Below are positions 14,501 through 21,851 of a DNA stretch of 22,033 nucleotides, in pieces. Source of the stretch: WVZH01 sp034430425. GTDB taxonomy: Bacteria; Chloroflexota; Anaerolineae; Anaerolineales; E44-bin32. Position 1 is the stretch's first letter. Every line of letters begins with the position of its first letter. The stretch covers positions 1-22,033 of the forward strand of contig DAOUEK010000085.1 of assembly GCA_034430425.1 (NCBI GenBank), read 5' to 3'. Below the pieces are notes generated by a model that worked only from the letters and a program-made list of their open reading frames with translations, did no database searches and was not told the DNA's origin. Both the position numbers and the translations under genes were made by a program.

Positions 14501-16737
14501 ACCTGGGCCGCCGTGCATCTGCCATTGGGTTGTGGCAGCGAGCGGTCGAGATAGACGGAGAGAATCCCGACCTCAATTTCAAACTGGGGCATGCATATAT
14601 CGACAGCGGTGAAACGCAAAGGGGTTTGGATCACATCGTTCATGCGTATAAGTTGTCGCCCTCTTCTGCAGATTTCGCCAAGGAAACAGGAAACTTGCTA
14701 CTGCGTTATGGATCCTCGCTCGATGCTCTTGAAGTATTACAACGAGCGGTTCATTTGTCGCCGAATAACGTTGATTGCATCATGGATCTGGGTATTTGCT
14801 ACCTGCAGCTTGGTCGATACGATGAGGCAGAGTACACACTAACGCAAGTAAAATCAAACACCCCCTACCCGATCCGTGCAGATGCGCTCTTAGCACAGAT
14901 TGCCTTAACCAAAGGCGACCTTCCGCTTGCCGAGCAGCTTTTAGAAACCGCCCGTCACGCAATGCCGCGCACCCTGGAAGATACACTATACATCGCCGAG
15001 ACGGCAACACGTATGGGCCGCTGGAGCGAGGCGTTGAACATGCTGCAAGACTCGCCAGCGATGGAAGAAAATGTTGAAACTCTGCTTTCATTGACTCAAT
15101 TGCGTCTTCGACTTGCTGACGCATATTGGCTATACGCAACCATGGGCGCTGCACAAGCGCATGCACCTTCATCCGATAGTGCCACGTCAGAGGCGCAAAC
15201 CGAAGTATTTGCACTCATTGACCGTCTTTATCAAGCCGGTGCGTCGAAAAATACCATCGATCAACTCAACCGGTGGTCATCCTTTACTTTCGGATCGATT
15301 TCGGAAGAGGAATATGCCGATCTTGAAGCGCACTCGATGGGCGATTGGAGCCCAATTACACACGCACATGTAATATTCCTTTTCAAGACTGGAAACACTC
15401 AAAGAGCGATCGAGATTGTTGAGGCCGATCCGGATAAAATCGAACCCGATTCGTGGGGCGCCATTTTACTTGGTCTCTGCCATACCAGCCTGGGCGACAC
15501 AACACAGGCCGTTCAAGCTTATAACATCGCATCGCGCAATATGATCGTACAGCCGCTGGTCAGCTTTTTCGCAAGTGAGACACTCTGGCAGGCGGGCGAA
15601 GTCGAAGATTCACTTTCAAGTCTCAACCTTGCATTGTCCGCCTGGCCGGAAGAAGTTGCCTGGCATTCGATTGCCGCTACTCGCTATGAGGAAGCACATC
15701 GTTTTGACGCTGCCGTTGCTCACCTGCAGCAGGCCGTCGAGCTCGAACCTCATAATCCGGCTATTCTACACGCCCTGGCCCACGCACTCCGATCTTCGGG
15801 ACAACTCAGTGAGTCCCTGTCCTATTACGAACAAGTACTTGAGAATGCACCGGACCAAAACACGGCCTGGAAAGAAGCAGCCGAAGTTGCTATGGCAAAC
15901 GGGAAATCGAAAACCGCACAGGCATGGTTCGAGCAGGCTTCCACCCACTTTCCTTCTGATCCATCATGCCTGATCGGCGCTGCACGCGCAGCAATGGCAC
16001 AGGGGAAATCGGCGCAGGCTATTGCATACATTGAAAAAGCGGCTCGTATGGCCCCAGAAAACCTGGAAGTTTTGCTTGGCCTGGGAGAGATACTCGCCAG
16101 CCAGGGGAAATTCGAGAAGGCCATCAGAGCTTACGACCAGGCGATCAAAAGCTCGAACGGACAGCTTGATATTCGAATGGGTCGCTGCAAGCTTCTGATT
16201 CAAATCGGGCGATCTGAACTCGCCATCCCTGAACTGCAAGCCTTACTGGAAGAAAATGCACAAGACGAGAGACTGTATGCCACGTTATCCCAGGCATATG
16301 AAAACGCCGGGGAACTCGAGACCGCCATCGAGACCGCGACGCAGGCCACACTGCTCTCCCCGCGTAATGCGGATTACCGCTACCAGGTTGGCCGCTTGTG
16401 TCGATTGGCTGGACAACTGGATCGCGCCCTGGACGAACTCCTACAGGCACTGTCGACCGCCCCGACGCTGGCCAAGATTTCGAGAGAACTGGGTCAGGTA
16501 TACGAGCAGCGCCGTGAAATCGCACAGGCACTTGATGCATACCGGCGCGCGCTCGAACTCGATCCCCAGGATGAACTATCCCACTACCGGGCCGGACTGA
16601 TTTTGAAACAACAAAAGGCGTATCCCCAGGCTGCAAGATTGCTTGAACGCGCCACAGAACTCAATCCCAAGGATTCGGAAATCATTCAACAATTGGCCGC
16701 TGTTCGAGCTTTGGAATTGGTCCACGGTGGCTTATAG
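11599..16737 (+). CDS. Giant tetratricopeptide-repeat protein
   Basis: At 1712 residues this is the largest protein in the window. After an N-terminal helical region (about 1-190), nearly the whole length is TPR-like helical pairs, with many consensus positions visible such as ALALAPDNLDAL, A...YEKAIELDP and LG..Y...G. The array seems to cover about 50 degenerate units, with the best ones at the C-terminus. One less regular stretch occurs around 1170-1230. I see no enzyme motif, signal peptide or membrane helix, so a cytoplasmic scaffold is the likely role. ATG 11599 follows a GAGTGAAG ribosome site and the previous stop by 11 bases; ATG 11572 would overlap the preceding gene. The stop abuts the ATG of the protease gene, indicating coupled translation of the two TPR proteins. 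Confidence 0.92.
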   Translation: MNKQLTDSAVLDTLRTILNPQELSQSIVYLLRVPEAWRGLHDAEMLDRMTVAELSKPITPSKLTWLFFDGCGPEISESSLSEAVESRLQDSMQAILQGVEIDNDFETIASIAVGIARQSKTEDNAKEITAAAIQHPQLWKSALCCAWTLIQEPGKLLASLMDDLTTEGISLTAKMLLSNMPARDAAAQIMKATPHTWNQLAIQLKNLGKFEMVQEMARIALERNTNSTGTNSNPEALLADAFCELSMGAYDEARERLNQAWKATENTAASIADLIAESAILEGDGILEIEARKQALRSKSSPRRRADLIFALSNNERFEDALSFIDMDQEPTSIEEQIAHGMIFTRIGEKDRALNHFITAAEHLPASFDMDHRWSNALLSGLQDCGAIEEALQIAKANVDRDPDNYAVRSEYIYMLGSLGDHTGAAAQADLLLALQPHSREARELLAINLKESGAAKAAIEHWKALANEDPNYLWNLASCALQANEASIAEETARSILQNDPASARGKVILGRTQAAQGHFDSARDKILEALEAEPDLAQGWIALAETEDTAGNLEAAGDVLAKAIERLPNQASLFAAQSAHQKRKGLFEDSAQSLQKAIEFESTNVEWLLQYGEILDTLGRDDMALSALNDAHSVEPFNWRIRTALGTMYEKRKENLLAAELLSHLPDEAPAEAHYLAGRAIVKSDCHQNELLQSKAVDHLQMARDSGVADPVLAYWMGCAQENIGAYEPAFQNYQSSLKSLQETDQETYKQALMGTSRTALATDRLPIALTTLETAQEKYPASTDILYQLSQAYLSAGMPEQALHVSQQAVELEPGNQDALHMLRESAVALKRWDQAIHATKRLLEYCPESQSDWMDLAQYSQKSNRRDEARNALARAIAIDRRHPKSLLTAAQILINLDEPAYAQINLKHALSNAPEDVETYEALARTGQALGDFESEQEAWKRLLELDPDNLTALSQGAQALWNLGRRASAIGLWQRAVEIDGENPDLNFKLGHAYIDSGETQRGLDHIVHAYKLSPSSADFAKETGNLLLRYGSSLDALEVLQRAVHLSPNNVDCIMDLGICYLQLGRYDEAEYTLTQVKSNTPYPIRADALLAQIALTKGDLPLAEQLLETARHAMPRTLEDTLYIAETATRMGRWSEALNMLQDSPAMEENVETLLSLTQLRLRLADAYWLYATMGAAQAHAPSSDSATSEAQTEVFALIDRLYQAGASKNTIDQLNRWSSFTFGSISEEEYADLEAHSMGDWSPITHAHVIFLFKTGNTQRAIEIVEADPDKIEPDSWGAILLGLCHTSLGDTTQAVQAYNIASRNMIVQPLVSFFASETLWQAGEVEDSLSSLNLALSAWPEEVAWHSIAATRYEEAHRFDAAVAHLQQAVELEPHNPAILHALAHALRSSGQLSESLSYYEQVLENAPDQNTAWKEAAEVAMANGKSKTAQAWFEQASTHFPSDPSCLIGAARAAMAQGKSAQAIAYIEKAARMAPENLEVLLGLGEILASQGKFEKAIRAYDQAIKSSNGQLDIRMGRCKLLIQIGRSELAIPELQALLEENAQDERLYATLSQAYENAGELETAIETATQATLLSPRNADYRYQVGRLCRLAGQLDRALDELLQALSTAPTLAKISRELGQVYEQRREIAQALDAYRRALELDPQDELSHYRAGLILKQQKAYPQAARLLERATELNPKDSEIIQQLAAVRALELVHGGL

Positions 16738-19419
16738 ATGGACGGTGAAAACATGATCGATCGCATCGAACTCATCCGACTTATCGAAGCAGCGCGTATC
16801 GCCAGCAGACTGGATTTTGCCCGTGCCATCGCTCTGGATTGGCTTGAGGTTTGGACCGGAGATATGGATCTCCAGTTGCGGCTAGCGCAAATCGAGATGG
16901 ATCAAACACGTTACGGGCAAGCTATCGAACGTTTATCCAGGCTAACGATATCTGATCCGGAAAACACGAAGGCGTATCAATCTCTCTCTGTCGTGCAAAA
17001 GCAGATTGGCAATCCACTCGCATCAACGATCAGTCAATCTTGTGCTCATCTTCTGGAGGGAAAGGCCCTCAACGCCGAGCGCGTTCCTTCATGGGCTATC
17101 CATTTGGCGCTCTGCCTTGAGGCGATCCACAGTGGAGATCATGAGACGGCAATTAGCAAATCTCAAGAAGCCCTTGCCGCCGATCCAGACACACCACTCC
17201 CGGTCCTGATCGCCATCCAGGCGCATCAAGCCGCCGATGCAGAGCAAATTGCACTTGCGCTTGCTCGGACAGGGCATGATCGTTGGCCTGCCTGTATCGC
17301 CTTTCGAATTTATCTCGCCAACGACCTGCTCATCCGGGGTGATATCAGCAGAGGAGTTTCCTATCTGCACCAGGCAGCCGTGGATGATCCGCTGGGCATC
17401 GTCACGACGAAAATTATGGGCAAGTCACACCCGTATCAGGCCTTATGGCCTAACACAATGACAGTGAAACTCGCCAGTCCCATTCCGGCGGAAGTTTCCG
17501 CAGTTTTGGGAGAAAACAAACTCGGTGGCAGCACTCCTGCGCAATCAGCGCCATCGGATCAGGTGACGAACGCTGAAACCCCGCTACATTCCACTCAGGA
17601 AATCGTCCAGGATACTGCCGGGGGCGATCTCGCCGCAGCCCAGTTATCGGACTCTATCGATGATCGTCCCATCGAACCTTTGAAAGACGAAGCATTTCAG
17701 GGTCCTAGCAGCGGAGATGATTCCGTTGCGGAAGATCTGTCAATCGAGAATTCGTTCTCCGAAATCGAGGCGGATTTCTCACGCATTGCCGAGCGCATAA
17801 ACGCCAGACGCCAAACAGCGGATGAAGACCGTCGTTTCCCCGCATATATCGTTCTATCGAGTCGAACGCATTTGATGCAGACCTTTGGCGACGATTCATT
17901 CAGGGAGATCGACGGAGCAATCGTTTCACTGGTAGAGACCATCCGCAAACGACCCGGGTGGACAGCGTACAACATTTACATTGATGATCCCGCGTCATTC
18001 GATACCGTTAAACTCCACCCCGCCGATCCGTCCAACGCCTGGCAAATCAAATTGCGCCTCGCCGATCTGGATCAAGCGTTACAGCAACGCGGAGAAATGA
18101 TTGGTGCATTATTTCTCGTCGGCGGTGACCGAATCATCCCCTTCCATCGCTTACCCAATCCAGTTGATGATGATGACGACTATGTTTTCTCCGATAATCC
18201 TTACGCAACAACGGATGAAAATTACTTTGCCCCGCAGTGGGCTATTGGACGTCTACCTTCCGCCGATTCCGCCGAATTAATCCTACGTCAGATTAATAAG
18301 ATGATCGAAGATCACAGCATAGCCGTTCAGAATGTCGGAATCCTGACGCGCATTCGAGTTTGGTTGTACATGCGACTCGAGCGTTTCGTACGTCGCAAGT
18401 CCCGCTCGTTGGGCTACACTGCCAGCATCTGGCGGAAAGCTTCCATGGCCGTATACAAGTCCATCGGCGAGCCCAGGTCGTTATTAACCTCCCCGCCGGC
18501 GCAAGCAAGCCAAATTGCTCCGATCATCTCGAACCCTTTCCACTTTTCCTACTTCAACTTGCACGGCCTGGAAGACGCACCGGAATGGTTCGGCCAGCGC
18601 GATCCTTTGATGGACACCGGATCCGGACCTGATTTTCCGGTTGCCTTCCGTCCAGAAGATGTCGTTAACAGCGGACGTGCACCCAAAGTGATTTATTCTG
18701 AGGCTTGCTACGGAGCGAATATCGAAGGCAAATCCGTCGATTCAGCGCTGTGCTTGAAGTTCCTCGACGCGGGCGCAAGGGCTTTCATCGGCTCGACCAA
18801 GGTTTCTTACGGGTCCGTGACGACGCCTTTGATCGCGGCCGATCTCCTCGGGCATCTGTTCTGGAATCAACTTAAGAAGAAAATACCAGCGGGCGAGTCC
18901 TTGCGCAGGGCGAAATTGCAACTGGCCGCTGAAATGCATCGACGCCAGGGATACCTGGATGGTGAAGACCAAAAGACTCTGATCTCGTTCGTCCTGTATG
19001 GCGATCCACTTTTCAGCCCCGCCGTTGAGCTTGCACGACCTGGACAAAAATTGGTAGTGCGCAGGAAATCACGACCGAAGCAGATGAAAACCGTTTGCGC
19101 GCTTGGGGTTGGAAATCTAACCGACCTCGATGATCCGGCAGAAATCGATCGTGTGAAAACGATCGTCTCCAAATATTTACCAGGAATGGCAGACGCCCAA
19201 TGCCGCATCCATCCTCAACCAGTGTATGGATGCGAAAGCAACGAGCATCAATGCCCCTCTAATCAACTGGGCATCAAACGACTTGTCGCCGGTGAACAAT
19301 CTGCACGCGTATATACATTCGCCAAACACGTCGTTGACGGATCTCGACGCCATGCACACTTTGCCCGCCTTACACTAGATTCAAGCGGCAAAGTGCTGAA
19401 ATTTTCTGTGTCCCGATAA
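16738..19419 (+). CDS. TPR-like protein fused to a caspase/gingipain-fold (clan CD) protease domain
   Basis: The 893-residue protein begins with TPR-like helical repeats (about 1-260), then an acidic, low-complexity linker (about 260-350). A domain of about 360-770 has clan CD features: FPAYIVLSS, GALFLVGGDRIIPFHRL, an IGRLPS strand-loop, His609 in YFNLHG and Cys657 in SEACYGAN. It closes with FVLYGDPLFSP, a typical end of peptidase C25 (gingipain-like) domains. His609 and Cys657 form the expected catalytic dyad, 48 residues apart. A final Cys-containing domain (about 775-893) is unrecognised. No signal peptide is seen, so it should act in the cytoplasm, unlike secreted gingipains. Its ATG directly follows the TPR stop; Met6 at 16753 is an alternative start. 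CHAT and metacaspase are alternative labels for the same fold. The substrate is unknown. Confidence 0.88.
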   Translation: MDGENMIDRIELIRLIEAARIASRLDFARAIALDWLEVWTGDMDLQLRLAQIEMDQTRYGQAIERLSRLTISDPENTKAYQSLSVVQKQIGNPLASTISQSCAHLLEGKALNAERVPSWAIHLALCLEAIHSGDHETAISKSQEALAADPDTPLPVLIAIQAHQAADAEQIALALARTGHDRWPACIAFRIYLANDLLIRGDISRGVSYLHQAAVDDPLGIVTTKIMGKSHPYQALWPNTMTVKLASPIPAEVSAVLGENKLGGSTPAQSAPSDQVTNAETPLHSTQEIVQDTAGGDLAAAQLSDSIDDRPIEPLKDEAFQGPSSGDDSVAEDLSIENSFSEIEADFSRIAERINARRQTADEDRRFPAYIVLSSRTHLMQTFGDDSFREIDGAIVSLVETIRKRPGWTAYNIYIDDPASFDTVKLHPADPSNAWQIKLRLADLDQALQQRGEMIGALFLVGGDRIIPFHRLPNPVDDDDDYVFSDNPYATTDENYFAPQWAIGRLPSADSAELILRQINKMIEDHSIAVQNVGILTRIRVWLYMRLERFVRRKSRSLGYTASIWRKASMAVYKSIGEPRSLLTSPPAQASQIAPIISNPFHFSYFNLHGLEDAPEWFGQRDPLMDTGSGPDFPVAFRPEDVVNSGRAPKVIYSEACYGANIEGKSVDSALCLKFLDAGARAFIGSTKVSYGSVTTPLIAADLLGHLFWNQLKKKIPAGESLRRAKLQLAAEMHRRQGYLDGEDQKTLISFVLYGDPLFSPAVELARPGQKLVVRRKSRPKQMKTVCALGVGNLTDLDDPAEIDRVKTIVSKYLPGMADAQCRIHPQPVYGCESNEHQCPSNQLGIKRLVAGEQSARVYTFAKHVVDGSRRHAHFARLTLDSSGKVLKFSVSR

Positions 19420-19430
19420 AAACGTTCGGG
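19412..19430. repeat. Inverted repeat spanning the protease stop codon and a -24 element
   Basis: CCCGA at 19412-19416 pairs with TCGGG at 19426-19430, around a 9-base A-rich loop containing the TAA stop. There is no T-run after it, so it is not an intrinsic terminator. The right arm includes the GG of the sigma-54 promoter at 19428. Confidence 0.35.
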
Positions 19431-19443
19431 CATAAATCTTGCA
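19428..19443 (+). promoter_or_regulatory. Probable sigma-54 promoter of the glycosidase-like/ftsZ unit
   Basis: GGGCATAAATCTTGCA keeps the essential GG (19429-19430) and GC (19441-19442) 12 bases apart, plus the CA and TTGC-A of the consensus. It differs from TGGCAC at the first and sixth bases. The start predicted near 19454 leaves a 20-base leader with an AGAGGAG ribosome site at 19457-19463. The match is weaker than the two others but ideally located. Confidence 0.72.
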
Positions 19444-19473
19444 CAATACACATCACAGAGGAGCTCAAACACA

Positions 19474-20766
19474 ATGACACTTGCCAGCTCGAGACTCGGT
19501 TATGTGTATCGTCATGATGATCAGCACTTCACGCAAGACGATCTGCGGATCTGGTTGCCGATTCTCAAGTCGCTCCACACTCGATGGTTGACCTTGGTGG
19601 CTTCCAGCAAGCGGACCATACCCGAGACCTTCCTTACTGGCCTACTCGATGTCGGAATTGAGCCAATAATTCTGGTTCCAGGCACACTGGGCGAGTTGCA
19701 TCCCAACACCTTGCAGCCGCTATTGAGAAGTTATGCGCGCTGGGGCGTTCACTATGTTGCGGTATTCGACCGCCCCAACCTGCAACGCACCTGGATGGAT
19801 GCCGAGTGGAATCGTAATGCAATCGTCGAACGCTTTCTCGATCACACCGTCCCAATTCTTGAATTCCAACAATCCGTCGGACTCACGCCAGTATTATCGC
19901 CTCTCCAACCCGGTGGTGATTATTGGGATACCGCTTTCCTTCGAAGCACACTCGAAGCCCTTTCCCGCCGCGGAAAACCGGATTTACTCGAAGACATGCA
20001 TTTGGGTATTTACGCCTGGACCTATGACAAACCACTTGATTGGGGCAGTGGAGGCCAATCTCGATGGCCGGAAGCCCGTCCATATTGCACACCGCCAAAT
20101 TGCCAGGATCAGATCGGATTTCGTACATTCGAATGGTATGCAGATCTTGCAAATAAGGTCACCGGTCACATTCCACAGATGCTCGTTGTTGCGGGAGGTG
20201 CCATTCCTGATCCCGCTGCAGAAAATGGCTGCAGTCAACCGCAGATCGAACAAAATGTAAGCATTCTGCGAGCGCTGGCGAATATACCGGAGTATGTGCT
20301 TAACTTCTCCTTCGACTGCCTGACCGCAGATCCTGCTAGCATGGAATGTAACGCAGCATGGTATCGAGAACCTACCAAGCCTGCGCCGATCGTCGCAGCG
20401 ATCCAAAAGGTTCTGCAGTCTCAAGAAAAATCACCCCCCTTCTCCACCGCAAAAACGTTAAACCACTACTTACTGCTGCCAGACAGCGAAGCACTGCATC
20501 TCGCCGCTGCGGAGTTAGCGACATTAATACAGACACATAAACCCATCTTGGGGTTCTCGGAAAATGAAGCGCGCATGGCCCGAAAAGTCACCCTTGTGGG
20601 TAGAGAAGATGAATTTCCGCTAACCCTGGAGCGTGAATTGATTGATGCAGGATGCGTGGTGGATCGCATTGCAACCGGGGAACAAGCTGACGAGAGAGAT
20701 ACTGCCTCACCAGCATCGACCTATCCACACACAGCAATTCGATATTCACCTCTCGGAGGTTCATGA
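19474..20766 (+). CDS. Predicted TIM-barrel, glycoside-hydrolase-like protein
   Basis: I do not recognise an exact family. Residues about 5-310 have the alternating strand-helix pattern of a TIM barrel, with motifs such as WLTLVASSKR, PIILVPG, HYVAVFDRPN, TPVLSPLQPGGDYW, HLGIYAWTYDKP and QMLVVAGGAIPD. These resemble clan A glycosidases acting on glycans, but I cannot assign catalytic acids with confidence. A smaller C-terminal part (about 320-430) contains an alpha/beta segment KVTLVGREDEFPLTLERELIDAG. No signal peptide is visible in the translated start at 19474, which is fixed by the AGAGGAG ribosome site, so it may be cytoplasmic or a non-catalytic barrel. It has its own sigma-54 promoter, and its stop overlaps the ftsZ start, so the two are translationally coupled. 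Confidence 0.65.
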   Translation: MTLASSRLGYVYRHDDQHFTQDDLRIWLPILKSLHTRWLTLVASSKRTIPETFLTGLLDVGIEPIILVPGTLGELHPNTLQPLLRSYARWGVHYVAVFDRPNLQRTWMDAEWNRNAIVERFLDHTVPILEFQQSVGLTPVLSPLQPGGDYWDTAFLRSTLEALSRRGKPDLLEDMHLGIYAWTYDKPLDWGSGGQSRWPEARPYCTPPNCQDQIGFRTFEWYADLANKVTGHIPQMLVVAGGAIPDPAAENGCSQPQIEQNVSILRALANIPEYVLNFSFDCLTADPASMECNAAWYREPTKPAPIVAAIQKVLQSQEKSPPFSTAKTLNHYLLLPDSEALHLAAAELATLIQTHKPILGFSENEARMARKVTLVGREDEFPLTLERELIDAGCVVDRIATGEQADERDTASPASTYPHTAIRYSPLGGS

Positions 20767-21845
20767 TGTCTGAACAGTTAGACAACATCGGACGTGTAAG
20801 CATCAAAGTGATGGGGCTGGGTGGCGGCGGCTCGAATGCAATTAATCGCATGATTCAATTGGGTTTATCGGATGTCGATTTTATTGCCGCGAACACCGAT
20901 CGCCAGGCGCTTTCCTCAAGCCTGGCGCCGACACGCATTCAGTTGGGCCCGCGAATTACGCGCGGCCTGGGTGCCGGCGGCGATCCGCGCACCGGCGCTT
21001 CTGCAGCGATGGAAAGCAGCCAGGAAATTGCGAGTATACTCAAAGACGCAGACATGGTATTTATTACCGCCGGCATGGGTGGCGGTACTGGAACCGGCGC
21101 AGCTCCAGTCGCAGCAGAAATCGCCAAGGAAATCGGCGCAGTCGTTGTCTCTGTTGTTACCCTGCCTTTTGCTTTCGAAATGAAACGGCGGGCTCAAAAC
21201 GCACTTGAAGGCGTGCGGAAATTACAACCTCACGCACATACATTAATTACCGTTCCGAATGATCGGCTTCTCCAGATTGCACCGCAAGACATCAGCCTGG
21301 AAGTTGCCTTCCGCCTGGCGGATGACGTTTTACGCCAGGGCGTGCAGGGAATTGCTGAGTTGATCACACGGCCGGGCTTAATGAACGTCGATTTCGCCCA
21401 CGTGCGTAACTTGATTCTCAACGGTGGCGGTGCATTGATGGCGATTGGATTGAGTGAAGGCCCGAACAGAGCGAAAGACGCGGTACACCAGGCCATGAAT
21501 CATCCGCTGCTCGAAATTGACAGTATCGCGCAAGCCACGGGCATCCTGGTTCATTACACGGGTGGATGCGACCTGACGCTGCATGAAATCGGCGACGCCG
21601 TGGAAGATCTGCGGCAGATGCTGCCTCCGGAATGCGACCTGATACTCGGCGCATCGACCGATGAAATGATGTCCGGCCGCGCGCAGGTAATCTTAATCGT
21701 GACCGGGATTGGTGGCCGGCCTGTACGAGTATCGGGCACAGAAGAGACCTTCGTCATGGAGGAAATCCCCTCAGCGCAGAGGATTCTCGTCCAGGACAAC
21801 CTGGATCTCCCCGCGTTTTTACGTCGGAGAGCATCGATCAGGTGA
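20766..21845 (+). CDS. ftsZ: FtsZ-family tubulin-like GTPase with altered T7 loop
   Basis: FtsZ polymerises into the division ring. Numbering from 20763, the GTP-binding parts are intact: GLGGGGSNAINRM (18-30), the tubulin signature GGGTGTG (106-112), PFAFE..RR and VPNDRLL. The ADDVLRQGVQGI helix leads to the T7 loop NVDFAH (208-213), where family members normally have N.DF.D: the second acidic residue (E. coli Asp212) is His213 here, codon CAC at 21399-21401. The C-terminal linker is short and ends in the conserved tail peptide NLDLPAFLRRR, so partner docking should be kept. GGAGG at 20755-20759 favours ATG 20766 over the adjacent ATG 20763. Its first codon overlaps the upstream stop. Whether this is the housekeeping FtsZ or a second copy cannot be told here. 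Confidence 0.95.
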   Translation: MSEQLDNIGRVSIKVMGLGGGGSNAINRMIQLGLSDVDFIAANTDRQALSSSLAPTRIQLGPRITRGLGAGGDPRTGASAAMESSQEIASILKDADMVFITAGMGGGTGTGAAPVAAEIAKEIGAVVVSVVTLPFAFEMKRRAQNALEGVRKLQPHAHTLITVPNDRLLQIAPQDISLEVAFRLADDVLRQGVQGIAELITRPGLMNVDFAHVRNLILNGGGALMAIGLSEGPNRAKDAVHQAMNHPLLEIDSIAQATGILVHYTGGCDLTLHEIGDAVEDLRQMLPPECDLILGASTDEMMSGRAQVILIVTGIGGRPVRVSGTEETFVMEEIPSAQRILVQDNLDLPAFLRRRASIR

Positions 21846-21851
21846 GGCGAA

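Noticed and set aside
16738..19419. CRISPR-associated TPR-CHAT (type III-E) protease
   Set aside because: There are no repeats, spacers or cas genes in the window, and the YGDP ending fits peptidase C25 better than Csx29.
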